From: Bacillota bacterium
GTDB taxonomy: Bacteria > Bacillota > Clostridia > Clostridiales > Clostridiaceae
Direction of reading: 5' to 3'
Length of the DNA stretch: 18,560 nucleotides
NCBI GenBank assembly: GCA_023451395.1
Contig: JAEXZL010000170.1
Span: 1 to 18,560, forward strand
Position 1 is the stretch's first letter, and each line of letters begins with the position of its first letter. A program made the translations under genes and the position numbers. The notes under the pieces are model-generated. The model saw nothing but the letters and a program-made list of their open reading frames with translations. It searched no databases and was not told where the DNA came from. This document shows positions 1-7,583 of the stretch, one piece after another.

Positions 1-201
1 CTTTTATATCTTGCACATAAAAAATATACTAATATAAAGGGCGGTTTTATACACGTACCTTTCATACCACAGCAGGTAGTTGACAAAAAGAGTACACCTT
101 CCATGGCCTTAGAGGATATAGTGAAATCCTTAGAGGCGGCAATAAAGGCTGCTGTAGAAAACTCTGAAGATATAAAGGAAATTGGCGGAACTATTTGCTA
201 A
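1..201 (+). CDS. pcp: pyroglutamyl-peptidase I (pyrrolidone-carboxylate peptidase), 3' end only
   Basis: Only the last 66 codons are present; the gene begins outside the window. Frame 1 is open from base 1 to a TAA at 199-201. The peptide contains a GGFIHVPFIPQQV segment followed by a PSMALEDIV...LEAAI segment. These match the C-terminal part of peptidase family C15, whose catalytic histidine lies in the FIHVP motif; the Glu and Cys of the triad would lie upstream. The family is cytoplasmic and removes N-terminal pyroglutamate from peptides. A terminator follows at once, so this ends a transcription unit. The assignment rests on the conserved C-terminal motifs from memory of the family. Confidence 0.85.
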   Translation, partial: LLYLAHKKYTNIKGGFIHVPFIPQQVVDKKSTPSMALEDIVKSLEAAIKAAVENSEDIKEIGGTIC

Positions 202-228
202 TATTCTTGTATAGTTTAAAGATTATAT

Positions 229-269
229 GAAGCAGGAGAGAATATTAATTCTCACTTGCTTCTTTTTTT
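229..269 (+). terminator. rho-independent terminator after pcp
   Basis: An imperfect stem pairs GAAGCAGGAGAG (229-240) with CTCACTTGCTTC (251-262) around a short A/T loop, followed by a run of T. It lies 27 bp after the pcp stop codon. The 235 bp from here to the next start hold no convincing gene. They are very A/T-rich and contain a possible -10 TATACT at 418-423, but no good -35. I found no riboswitch signature there. Confidence 0.8.
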
Positions 270-504
270 ATGTTTTATAAATTAATTTAGACAATAATTA
301 AAAAAATTCAGCAAATAATGCTCAAAAATCGTTAAATTTAATATATAATTTATAATATATAGTTTAATTACATTGTCATAAGGTTAAATCTTTTGGGAAT
401 TATTTCGATACTAAAGATATACTAAAAAGACTGCTCCATGGCTTTAGATTTTATTCTGTTTATGATATAAAGCTGTGGAAAATAAGAAGTGGGGGATGGG
501 GATT

Positions 505-1860
505 TTGAAAAATAAAGTAATAGCGATTTTTTTGGCATTAGCCATAGTAAGTGGACAACCCCTAATAGTTATGGCAGAGCCAAATAAAGAAAATGTTGTA
601 GAAGAAACTAGGAATGATTTGGAGGATATTGAAGCTTATTTGGGGAAAATAGAGGATAAGCTGCGAGCTTTGGATGAAGAGATACTTACTGCACAGCAAA
701 ATATTGATAAAAATGAAGAGGAAATAAGGACTTTAAAAAATGAAATTGATGAAGCTAAAGAAAAAACTGAAGCACTTAAGATTGAGATAGCAAAAAAGGA
801 AGAGCTTTTAGGTCGTAGGATTAGGACAATATACAAAAGTAACAGATTCAGCGAATATATCTCTATTTTTCTAAACTGTAGTGGTTTTAGCGATTTTATA
901 ACAAAGATTAAGGCTGTGAACATTATTATAGAAAATGAACAGGAACTTATACAGGAGCTTACAGAAAGCAGAGAATATCTTAATGAGCTCCAAAGGAAAT
1001 TAGAGGAAAAGTCTAATGAAATTCAGCTTCTTAAGAAGGAAAATGAAGAGAAGCTAGTACTTCTTATGGATAAAAAGGATGAGCAGAATCAGCTGCTAGA
1101 AAAAGCAAAGGAAGAGCGTTCTAAGGTTAAAGTGGATTTAAGGGAACAGGAGGAGGCTTTAGTTGCCTTCCCAATAGGTGTAATTAATAATAGTGCATCC
1201 AGTGATAGGGAAATAGAAGAATCAATAGCAACCATAAATAGATTAAGATCTTCTATAGTGACAGATAGTGTTGATAAAAAGATAGAGCAGGCTAGGGCTA
1301 AAGGGGAAAAAATCCTTAAAGAAAGAAAAGAAGAGAGAAAAAAGCAGGAAGAGGAAAGGAAAAAGCAGGAAGAGGAGAAGAAGAAGCAGGAACAGGAAAA
1401 TAATAAGCCTGATAATAGCGGAAATACTGGCGGAACAGGTAATAATGGGGGATCTGGATCAAATAACAACTCCAATCCTGGAGGCAGCGGCGGAGGTTCC
1501 AATTCTCCTGAGGAGGGCTCTGTAACAGGGGTGGACATAGTAAACTATGCATATAAATTTTTAGGGGTAAAGTATGTATGGGGAGGTACAACTCCCGATG
1601 GTTTTGATTGTTCAGGACTTACCCAATATGTATATAGGCACTTTGGATATAGGACAGGCCGTACAACCTCTGATCAGATATATGCAGGAATAGCAGTATC
1701 CCAAGGCAGTCTTAAGGCTGGTGATTTAGTTTTTACTAGTAGTGGACATGTAGGTATATATGTAGGTGATAATAGGATGATTCATGCCCCTCAAACAGGA
1801 GATGTGGTGAAGGTATCTAAAATATGGAGCTTTTATGCTGCCAGGAGATTGATATACTAG
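505..1860 (+). CDS. secreted NlpC/P60 peptidoglycan endopeptidase with PcsB/CwlO-type coiled-coil N-terminus
   Basis: A 451-residue exported cell-wall hydrolase. Residues 1-24 form a signal peptide (KNK n-region, hydrophobic core, probable cleavage after VMA). Residues about 28-220 are a long coiled coil with a PcsB-like segment (LLGRRIRTIYKSNRFSEYIS). Residues about 275-300 are a charged Lys/Glu/Gln repeat, and about 301-340 a Gly/Asn/Ser linker. The NlpC/P60 domain fills the C-terminus, with catalytic Cys369 (FDCSGL), His415 (SGHVGIY) and a third polar residue, His427 (IHAP). The family cleaves peptide stems of peptidoglycan, and the coiled coil usually keeps the enzyme inactive until a partner (FtsEX in PcsB/CwlO) releases it. 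I chose TTG 505 because a GGGGG at 491-495 sits 9 nt upstream and it yields a clean signal peptide. GTG 475 has no ribosome site and ATG 496 has no spacing. No ftsEX genes are adjacent. Confidence 0.85.
   Translation: MKNKVIAIFLALAIVSGQPLIVMAEPNKENVVEETRNDLEDIEAYLGKIEDKLRALDEEILTAQQNIDKNEEEIRTLKNEIDEAKEKTEALKIEIAKKEELLGRRIRTIYKSNRFSEYISIFLNCSGFSDFITKIKAVNIIIENEQELIQELTESREYLNELQRKLEEKSNEIQLLKKENEEKLVLLMDKKDEQNQLLEKAKEERSKVKVDLREQEEALVAFPIGVINNSASSDREIEESIATINRLRSSIVTDSVDKKIEQARAKGEKILKERKEERKKQEEERKKQEEEKKKQEQENNKPDNSGNTGGTGNNGGSGSNNNSNPGGSGGGSNSPEEGSVTGVDIVNYAYKFLGVKYVWGGTTPDGFDCSGLTQYVYRHFGYRTGRTTSDQIYAGIAVSQGSLKAGDLVFTSSGHVGIYVGDNRMIHAPQTGDVVKVSKIWSFYAARRLIY
1339..1401 (+). repeat. three in-frame 21-bp tandem repeats in the P60 gene linker
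   Basis: Three consecutive 21-nt units encode KKQEEER, KKQEEEK and KKQEQEN. They form a charged helical spacer before the Gly-rich linker and the catalytic domain. Such units can expand or contract by slippage without a frameshift. Confidence 0.85.
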
Positions 1861-1873
1861 ATATGTAATTAAG

Positions 1874-1905
1874 AAGCAGCCCTTTTTGCACAGGGTTGCT
1901 TTTTA
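1874..1905 (+). terminator. rho-independent terminator after the NlpC/P60 gene
   Basis: AAGCAGCCCT (1874-1883) pairs with AGGGTTGCTT (1892-1901), with one G-U pair, an 8-nt loop and a T tract. It begins 14 bp after the stop codon. Confidence 0.85.
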
Positions 1906-1950
1906 ATAGCGTAAATCCTAACTTTTATAATATGTAATATTCTATACAGG

Positions 1951-1959
1951 TGCTATAAT
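1951..1959 (+). promoter_or_regulatory. extended -10 promoter for the ABC transporter operon
   Basis: TGCTATAAT at 1951-1959 is a perfect extended -10 (TGnTATAAT). The hexamer 17 bp upstream (TATGTA, 1931-1936) is a poor -35, as is common with extended -10 elements. Expected transcription start is near 1966, about 48 nt before the ATG. Confidence 0.5.
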
Positions 1960-2013
1960 ATATCATATGTCATAATTTGGGGCTTAGCGGAAGTCGATTT
2001 GGAGGGTATTAAA

Positions 2014-2721
2014 ATGAAACTTATAATTAGAAGCTTAAAAAAGAAATTTGAAGAAAAAGAGGTCTTAAAAAATATTAATTTTGACTTTGAAAAAGGTAAA
2101 ATTTATGGACTTTTAGGGAGAAATGGTGCAGGAAAGACTACCTTCTTTAATTGCATCAACGAAGATATAAAAATAGATGAAGGTAGCTTTTATATTGAAG
2201 AGAAGGATGATCAGAGAAAAATAGGCAGTGATGATATTGGTTATGTTTTGTCTACTCCAGTAGTGCCAGAATTTTTAACAGGAAGAGAATTCTTAAAGTT
2301 CTTTATAGAAATAAACGAGGAAAAGATTCAGAATAAAAAAACTATAGATGAATATTTTGATTTTATGAAAATAGATAAAGAAGATAGGGACAAGTTGTTA
2401 AAGGATTATTCTCATGGAATGAAAAATAAGATGCAGCTTTTAGTTAATCTTATAGCTAATCCTTATATCCTTCTCCTAGATGAACCTCTCACCTCCTTTG
2501 ATGTGGTGGTGGCAGAAGAAATGAAGGAAATGCTTATAGAAATAAAATCAGAGCACATAATAATCTTCTCTACTCATATCATGGAGCTTGCCCTTGATTT
2601 ATGTGATGAAATTGTAATTTTAAATAATGGAGTTTTAGAGGAAATTGAGAAGGAAACTCTAAATAATGATGAGTTCAAAAAGAAGATTATTTCTGCACTT
2701 AAGGGGGATATCAATGATTAA
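2014..2721 (+). CDS. ABC transporter ATP-binding protein
   Basis: A 235-residue cytoplasmic ATPase. Visible motifs are Walker A GRNGAGKTT (residues 35-43), an ABC signature variant YSHGMKNKMQLL, Walker B ILLLDEP and the H-loop STH. Length and motif order match single-domain ATPases that pair with a separate membrane protein. The signature reads SHGM where the consensus is SGGQ, a change seen in many clostridial export ATPases of this type. ATG 2014 is preferred because GGAGGG (2001-2006) lies 7 nt upstream; the TTG at 1999 would put that site inside the gene. The stop overlaps the permease start by 8 bp, so the two proteins almost certainly form one transporter. The substrate is not evident; export of a peptide, drug or lipid is possible. 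Confidence 0.9.
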   Translation: MKLIIRSLKKKFEEKEVLKNINFDFEKGKIYGLLGRNGAGKTTFFNCINEDIKIDEGSFYIEEKDDQRKIGSDDIGYVLSTPVVPEFLTGREFLKFFIEINEEKIQNKKTIDEYFDFMKIDKEDRDKLLKDYSHGMKNKMQLLVNLIANPYILLLDEPLTSFDVVVAEEMKEMLIEIKSEHIIIFSTHIMELALDLCDEIVILNNGVLEEIEKETLNNDEFKKKIISALKGDIND

Positions 2722-4291
2722 CACCTTTATTACTTCCTTTAAGCTGAAAAACACCTATAAGGTTAATGGGATAATATATTCCTTAAAGCAGCTTCCAATT
2801 ATAAAAAAACTTCTTCCTTCTTCTTTATATGGCAGCAGGGGACTTAAGACCTTTGCAAATATAATGAGTGGATTTATGGAGCTTGGAGGAATATTTCTAG
2901 GTAAGGCTTTGTATTTACTAGTGTGTGTATTTCTTCCCCTTGGCTTATTAAAAGCAGATAAGGGTGAATCCTTTGTCCATCTGTGTATATTTTTATCCCT
3001 GGCAGGAGGGCTGTTAAATACCCAGCTATTTAATCCTACCAAGGATAAATATTATGCTATAGTTCTTATGAGGATGGATGCAAAAAAATATACCCTTGCT
3101 AACTATTACTATTTTTTATTAAAGATTGTTATAGGTTTTCTGCCTTTCTCACTGATTTTTGGTGCGTTATCAGGGGTTTCATTGGCTATATGCTTTATGA
3201 TTCCCGTATTCGTAGCAGAGGTAAAGGTCATATTTGCTGCCTTAACCTTGAAGAAATATACTAAAACCCAAAAGATTAAAAATGAGAATCTCCCAGGGCC
3301 TATTCTATGGACATTAACAGCTCTTCTTCTTATTGCAGCTTATCTTCCTCCATATTTAGGTGCTGCTTTAGGAGAAGGTGTGCTTGTAGCGCTTTTAATT
3401 TTGGGACTTATAGCTTCAATAATTTCTCTAAAGTATATTAGAGGCTTTAAAGATTATAAAAGGATATATAAGGAGCTTCTTACAGAGAATAACCTCATAT
3501 TTAACAGTAAAAGTAAGGTTCAGGAAATTACTAAAGATACTTATCTTAAAAAGATAGATATTGATCCTATAGAAACCAGCAGTAAAAGAGGTTATAAGTA
3601 TTTTAATGAATTATTTGTAAAAAGGCACAGAAAAATACTTACAAAGTCTGCAAAGAGAACTGCAGTTATCATTACAGTAATTATAATTATTACAGCCACT
3701 CTATGTATTTTCAATGAAGATATAAGGGAAGCAGTAAACGGATTAATGCTTACCTTTTTGCCATATTTTCTTTTCTTAATGTATATGATAAATCCAGGAA
3801 AGAATGTAACACAGGCAATGTTCATAAACTGCGATAGTAGTATGCTTTCCTATAGGTTTTACAGGCAGCCTAAGATAATTTTACTGCTGTTTACCGAGAG
3901 GCTTAAGTCACTTATATTAATTAATATGATTCCTGCTTCTGTTATTGCATTAGGACTTCCAATCCTTTTATATATAACAGGAGGTACAGACAATTTTCTA
4001 AATTATATTTTGCTTTTTACTTCTATTATAGCTATGAGTGTGTTTTTCTCAGTGCATAATTTAGTGATGTATTATCTTCTTCAGCCCTATAATATCAATA
4101 TAGAAGTTAAAAGTGCTGCTTATAGCATAATTAGCTCTGTTACTTATTTTATCTGTTATTTTGCCATAGGCAAGAACATTCCTACATTAACCTTCGGAAG
4201 CCTTATAATAGCCTTTTCGGTAATTTATGTTGCTGTAGCTTTGGTACTTGTTTATAAATTTGCACCTAAGACCTTTAAGATTAGACAATAA
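2714..4291 (+). CDS. ABC transporter permease, large multi-spanning membrane protein (ABC exporter type)
   Basis: A 525-residue integral membrane protein with about 10-12 hydrophobic segments in two groups. The first lies within residues ~60-250 and the second within ~315-520. A charged cytoplasmic stretch (~250-315) separates them. The start is ATG 2714, with AGGGGG at 2702-2707 upstream and within the ATPase gene; the frame stays open further upstream to 2666, but that extension has no ribosome site. The first segment includes NPTKDKYYAIVLMRMDAKKY, which resembles a putative ABC exporter family of Firmicutes. I recall this only loosely, so the family name is tentative. Context (overlap with the ATPase, shared terminator) makes it the membrane partner. 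No substrate can be read from the sequence. Confidence 0.8.
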   Translation: MINTFITSFKLKNTYKVNGIIYSLKQLPIIKKLLPSSLYGSRGLKTFANIMSGFMELGGIFLGKALYLLVCVFLPLGLLKADKGESFVHLCIFLSLAGGLLNTQLFNPTKDKYYAIVLMRMDAKKYTLANYYYFLLKIVIGFLPFSLIFGALSGVSLAICFMIPVFVAEVKVIFAALTLKKYTKTQKIKNENLPGPILWTLTALLLIAAYLPPYLGAALGEGVLVALLILGLIASIISLKYIRGFKDYKRIYKELLTENNLIFNSKSKVQEITKDTYLKKIDIDPIETSSKRGYKYFNELFVKRHRKILTKSAKRTAVIITVIIIITATLCIFNEDIREAVNGLMLTFLPYFLFLMYMINPGKNVTQAMFINCDSSMLSYRFYRQPKIILLLFTERLKSLILINMIPASVIALGLPILLYITGGTDNFLNYILLFTSIIAMSVFFSVHNLVMYYLLQPYNINIEVKSAAYSIISSVTYFICYFAIGKNIPTLTFGSLIIAFSVIYVAVALVLVYKFAPKTFKIRQ

Positions 4292-4334
4292 TTAAAGAGA
4301 ACCTATAAAAATAAATACTAAATACAATAACGGT

Positions 4335-4371
4335 AAAAAGCAGAATTATATTTAAATATTCTGCTTTTTTT
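4335..4371 (+). terminator. rho-independent terminator after the ABC operon
   Basis: AAAAAGCAGAAT (4335-4346) pairs with ATTCTGCTTTTT (4358-4369), continuing into a T run. It lies 44 bp after the permease stop codon. Confidence 0.9.
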
Positions 4372-4396
4372 AGTGGAAAATTTATCTCTTTAGATG

Positions 4397-4402
4397 TATA
4401 AT
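4397..4402 (+). promoter_or_regulatory. possible -10 element for the PLP aminotransferase gene
   Basis: A perfect TATAAT hexamer lies at 4397-4402 between the preceding terminator and the start codon. The hexamer 17 bp upstream (TGGAAA, 4374-4379) is a weak -35. This is the best candidate in a gap of under 200 bp, but A/T richness makes chance matches likely. Confidence 0.35.
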
Positions 4403-4484
4403 TATTAATAATATTTGCATAAATATACAAAACAACATTCTAACCAATTTCAGGAAAATATAAATGCTTAAAGAGGAGTAATAT

Positions 4485-5630
4485 ATGAAAATAAAAGAAT
4501 TTAAGGTAGAGCAGTGGATGAATGAGATGGAAGTGGGAGCAAAATATAATATAGCAGAAAGCTGTGCAGAGCCAATGTCCATTAATGAGCTTTTAGATCT
4601 TACAGGAATTGATAAGGAAAAATATATAAAGAATCTTTTAGACATGAAGCTTACCTATGGAGATATAAAAGGGATGCCAAGGCTTAAGGAGGGCATATCC
4701 AAGCTTTATGAGGATATTAAGGAAGAGGATATAATAACCACCCATGGAGGAATAGGTGCTAACCATCTGATTTTATACACCTTGGTAGAGCCAGGTGATG
4801 AGATTGTATCACTACTTCCCACCTATCAGCAGCTATATTCTATACCTGAGTCCATAGGAGCGAAGGTTAAAATACTCAAGCTTCTTCCGGAAAATAACTT
4901 TCTTCCAGATATAAATAAGCTTAAGAGCTTAGTGACATCTAATACAAAACTCATATGCATTAATAATCCAAATAATCCTTCAGGAACCTTAATACCAGAG
5001 GAGCTTTTAAAGGAAATAGCAGAGGTTGCTAAGTCTGTAGGAGCCTATATTCTTTCAGATGAGGCCTATAGAGGCCTGAACCATGACGGAAGCTATGGTA
5101 AATCCATTGTGGATATTTATTCTAGGGGAATAAGCACAGGAAGCATGTCTAAGGTCTTTTCTTTGGCAGGATTAAGGCTTGGCTGGCTTGTAACTAAGGA
5201 TAAAGAATTAATAAAGGAGTGCATGAACAGAAGGGACTACAGTACTATAAGCTGCGGGATGATTGATGAAGCTCTGGGAGCCCTTGCTCTAAAGTATAAG
5301 GATAAGATTATTGAAAGAAACAGTAAGTTATTAAAAGTTAATGGAGAGATATTGGATGAGTGGATAGAAAAAGAACCACACATGTCCTATATAAAACCCC
5401 AATCTGGAACCATTACTTTAATATTTTATGATTTGCCAATACCCTCAAAGGATTTTTGTATAGATCTTTTTAATAAAACAGGGGTACTGCTAACTCCTGG
5501 CTCATGCTTTGAATTAGAGAACTGTATGAGAATAGGCTTTGCTGGTGATAGTGAAGTGCTTATTAAGGGTTTAAATAAGCTTTCAGAATATCTTAAAAGC
5601 TTAGCATATAAGAAAAAAGCTGTAGTTTAA
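4485..5630 (+). CDS. fold-type I PLP-dependent aminotransferase (class I/II)
   Basis: A 381-residue cytoplasmic enzyme of the aspartate-aminotransferase superfamily. Seen in order: TYGDIKGMPRLKEGI (N-terminal substrate region), TTHGGIGANHLIL (phosphate-binding turn), NNPNNPSG (160-167, Asn contacting PLP), SDEAY (D192 and Y195), SMSK with the Schiff-base Lys223, R231, and a C-terminal MRIGF whose Arg would bind the substrate carboxylate. A ribosome site GAGGAG lies about 7 nt before ATG 4485. The gene is monocistronic, between two hairpins. The overall look is closest to the subgroup that includes capreomycidine-synthase-like and unassigned amino-acid aminotransferases. The actual substrate cannot be told from sequence alone. 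Confidence 0.85.
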   Translation: MKIKEFKVEQWMNEMEVGAKYNIAESCAEPMSINELLDLTGIDKEKYIKNLLDMKLTYGDIKGMPRLKEGISKLYEDIKEEDIITTHGGIGANHLILYTLVEPGDEIVSLLPTYQQLYSIPESIGAKVKILKLLPENNFLPDINKLKSLVTSNTKLICINNPNNPSGTLIPEELLKEIAEVAKSVGAYILSDEAYRGLNHDGSYGKSIVDIYSRGISTGSMSKVFSLAGLRLGWLVTKDKELIKECMNRRDYSTISCGMIDEALGALALKYKDKIIERNSKLLKVNGEILDEWIEKEPHMSYIKPQSGTITLIFYDLPIPSKDFCIDLFNKTGVLLTPGSCFELENCMRIGFAGDSEVLIKGLNKLSEYLKSLAYKKKAVV

Positions 5631-5648
5631 AATTTGAAAAACTATTAA

Positions 5649-5707
5649 AAGGAGCGATGTTTATGAAAATCTCAATTATACTTGAGATTTTTAAAACGCC
5701 GCTCCTT
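5649..5707. terminator. nested hairpin, probable bidirectional terminator between convergent genes
   Basis: The outer arms AAGGAGCG (5649-5656) and CGCTCCTT (5700-5707) are perfect complements. Inside them AAAATCTCAA (5666-5675) pairs with TTGAGATTTT (5682-5691). The element sits between the aminotransferase stop and the convergent uracil-DNA-glycosylase gene, so termination in both directions is the likely role. The outer left arm also resembles a Shine-Dalgarno sequence followed by ATG 5663; see findings. Confidence 0.65.
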
Positions 5708-5723
5708 ATAAACTCATGAATAA

Positions 5724-6323
5724 CTATTTAAGCTTCTGAAGCTCCTTGTCTAAGGCTATCCAGTCCTCCTCATAGGTTTTGTGGAAGGCTGCACTTTGAT
5801 TATAGGTCAAGGAAGAAGGATGATACATGGGAAAGATATACCTTTGAAGCTCTTCGTTAAAATAAAGCTTTCCGTGACATTCTCCTATGGATTTAAAGGA
5901 GGTAACCCTTTTTAAAGGAACATTTCCTAAGGTGACTATAACCTTTGGATTAGTATATTTTATTTCCATATCTACTACTTCTCTAAAAAGCTCAATTTCC
6001 TTAGGTTTAGGAGTTCTGTTACTCACAGTCTGCCTTCCGGATTTTGATGTTTTATATTTAATGGGACGAAGGAAGCAGCTATTAGTTATTCTTATTTCCT
6101 CTCTCTTTAATCCTAATATATCTAAATACTTTTGAAAATTCTTTCCTGCAGCACCTACAAAGGGCTTTCCTTCTTCAATCTCTTTTTTACCAGGTGCTTC
6201 TCCTAGAAATAGAATAGGACTTGGCATAGGACCGTCTCCGGTAATCCATCCTCCGGTAGCTTCCTCTGTATAATTTTCCGCAATTTCCTTTATTTTTTCT
6301 CTTAAGTTTTCCTGTTTATCCAT
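5724..6323 (-). CDS. uracil-DNA glycosylase superfamily protein lacking the Fe-S cysteines
   Basis: A 199-residue protein of the UDG superfamily, whose members excise uracil from DNA in base-excision repair. Motif A is GEAPG (41-45), followed by GKPFVGAAGK (52-61), which resembles family 4 UDGs. NSCFLRP (81-87) and NRTPKPKEI match the 'TN..K.RP..NR.P...E' block, and HPS (168-170) supplies the motif C histidine. Family 4 enzymes normally carry four cysteines ligating a 4Fe-4S cluster. Here only Cys83 and Cys149 exist and the N-terminal CxxC is absent, so this is a cluster-less variant. Start: AAGGAGG lies 5 nt before the ATG on the minus strand. It converges with the aminotransferase gene. Activity on uracil is inferred, not shown. 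Confidence 0.75.
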   Translation of the reverse strand: MDKQENLREKIKEIAENYTEEATGGWITGDGPMPSPILFLGEAPGKKEIEEGKPFVGAAGKNFQKYLDILGLKREEIRITNSCFLRPIKYKTSKSGRQTVSNRTPKPKEIELFREVVDMEIKYTNPKVIVTLGNVPLKRVTSFKSIGECHGKLYFNEELQRYIFPMYHPSSLTYNQSAAFHKTYEEDWIALDKELQKLK

Positions 6324-6350
6324 AAATCCTCCTTGTATATATAAATTTAC

Positions 6351-6394
6351 TAATCCACAGAAACCATAGGCTGATAGAAAACTTCTGTGGATAA
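6351..6394. promoter_or_regulatory. pair of inverted DnaA-box-like sequences upstream of the UDG gene
   Basis: TAATCCACA (6351-6359, + strand) and TTATCCACA (6386-6394, minus strand) face each other. The second is a perfect match to the DnaA box consensus, and the first has one change. They form an inverted repeat, with ATCCACAGAA at 6353-6362 and TTCTGTGGAT at 6383-6392 around a 20-bp spacer, 28-71 bp upstream of the UDG start. They could be DnaA sites, another regulator's operator, or a hairpin in the UDG leader. Confidence 0.4.
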
Positions 6395-6542
6395 GTACAA
6401 ATAATATTTAAGGTACTGTTAATAACTATAATACCAAAAAAAATAGAGGATATTCCTGCAATAGTATTAATTTTACTGAATATTTCCATTGCCATATTGA
6501 AGGGGAAGGGCTTTTATATTAATATTATTAGGAGAAAAGGGG

Positions 6543-7010
6543 ATGATTATGAACAGAAGAAAAGGAAAAATCATAGCTTTTATACTACTTATTTTATGGA
6601 TGATTGTTATTTTTGCCTATTCAGCCATGCCTGCAGATATATCTGATGAAAAAAGCCGATTTGTGGTTATGCTCTTGAGCTTTTTAGGATTAAATACTGA
6701 AGGGGCTTTAGGAAATATAGCAAATTATATAGTAAGAAAGGGAGCTCATTTTACCGAGTATGCTATATTATTCTTACTAGCTTATAATCTTATGAGATAT
6801 TATGTAAAGCTTAGTAAGGCGCTGTTAGCATCTCTTTTGTTGGTATTTTTCTATGCCTGTACCGATGAGATTCATCAGCTTTTTGTTCCTGGAAGAGCGG
6901 GACGATTTTCTGATGTGCTAATAGATACTGCTGGGGGAGCCTTTGCTATGATGCTTACCTATATTTTTTATTACCTGCAAAAGAAGAAGAGAAGATTTAA
7001 AAGGTCTTAA
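6543..7010 (+). CDS. VanZ-like family membrane protein
   Basis: A 155-residue membrane protein. The N-terminal helix spans about residues 9-27. The VanZ signature RKGAHFTEYAIL is at 65-76, running into the second membrane segment. The third segment is at about 91-105, then DEIHQLFVPGRAGRF (108-122) and SDVLIDTAGG (123-132), then a final helix and a Lys/Arg-rich tail (147-155). The family is named after the teicoplanin-resistance protein VanZ, but most members outside van clusters have no defined role, and no van genes are present here. AGGAG at 6530-6534 is 8 nt from ATG 6543; ATG 6549 is an alternative. The GNAT gene follows after 41 bp and may be co-transcribed. Confidence 0.85.
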   Translation: MIMNRRKGKIIAFILLILWMIVIFAYSAMPADISDEKSRFVVMLLSFLGLNTEGALGNIANYIVRKGAHFTEYAILFLLAYNLMRYYVKLSKALLASLLLVFFYACTDEIHQLFVPGRAGRFSDVLIDTAGGAFAMMLTYIFYYLQKKKRRFKRS

Positions 7011-7051
7011 GAAAATTCTTGTAATACTAAAATAATAAGGCAGGTGAAATA

Positions 7052-7504
7052 ATGAAGCTTATTTCAATAAGAAAAAATCCTGAATATAAAGAGGAAGCCA
7101 TTAAATATTTTCAGAGTAAGTGGGCTAATGAAAATAGCAAAATGGTATATGAGGACTGTATAAAAAACTGTATTACTGCTAAAAATCCCTTACCTCAGTG
7201 GTATTTGCTCCTGGAGGAGAACAAGATAATAGGTGGTGCTGGACTAATCACCAATGATTTTATAAGTAGAATGGATTTATACCCTTGGTTTTGTGCTGTA
7301 TATATTGAAAAGGATTTTCGAGGGCATTCTTATGGAAGTATACTTTTAGAAAGAGCTAAGGAGGATGCTAAAGGTAATGGATTTACCTCGCTGTATTTAT
7401 GTACAGATCATGTTGGTTATTATGAAAAATATGGCTTCAAGTTTATAGCTACTGGGTATCATCCCTGGGGAGAAAGCTCTAGAGTCTATGAGGCTACATT
7501 ATAA
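7052..7504 (+). CDS. GNAT-family N-acetyltransferase
   Basis: A 150-residue cytoplasmic acetyltransferase with an acetyl-CoA fold. The central strand CAVYIEKDF leads into motif A, RGHSYGSILLERAKEDA (90-106), which binds the acetyl-CoA pyrophosphate. GFTSLYLCTDHVGYYEKYGFKFI (110-132) is the usual motif B region, with the conserved tyrosine and the 'YEKYGF' turn. The length is normal for a one-domain GNAT. A GGCAGGTG-type ribosome site precedes ATG 7052. It follows the VanZ-like gene by 41 bp and is closed by a terminator, so the two probably share a transcript. The substrate (small amine, antibiotic or protein N-terminus) is unknown. Confidence 0.85.
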   Translation: MKLISIRKNPEYKEEAIKYFQSKWANENSKMVYEDCIKNCITAKNPLPQWYLLLEENKIIGGAGLITNDFISRMDLYPWFCAVYIEKDFRGHSYGSILLERAKEDAKGNGFTSLYLCTDHVGYYEKYGFKFIATGYHPWGESSRVYEATL

Positions 7505-7548
7505 AAGAAACTTTTCAAAGAGAGAAAAATATATTCCTGTGTTAAGGA

Positions 7549-7583
7549 AAAGAAGGGGAGGCTTTGCCTCCTTTTAAGCTTTT
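7549..7583 (+). terminator. terminator after the GNAT gene
   Basis: A G-rich arm (AAGGGGAGGC, 7553-7562 approximately) pairs with GCCTCCTTTT (7566-7575) around a short loop, with G-U pairs near the base, and is followed by T-rich sequence. It lies about 45 bp after the stop codon. Confidence 0.7.

Noticed and set aside
270..504. c-di-AMP (ydaO-type) riboswitch before the NlpC/P60 gene
   Set aside because: Such genes often carry one, but the region is A/T-rich and lacks the conserved G-rich core motifs.
1089..1538. 149-codon minus-strand open frame rich in Pro, Ser and Leu
   Set aside because: It is the antisense image of the charged repeat and Gly-rich linker of the P60 gene; low-complexity coding sequence commonly leaves the other strand open.
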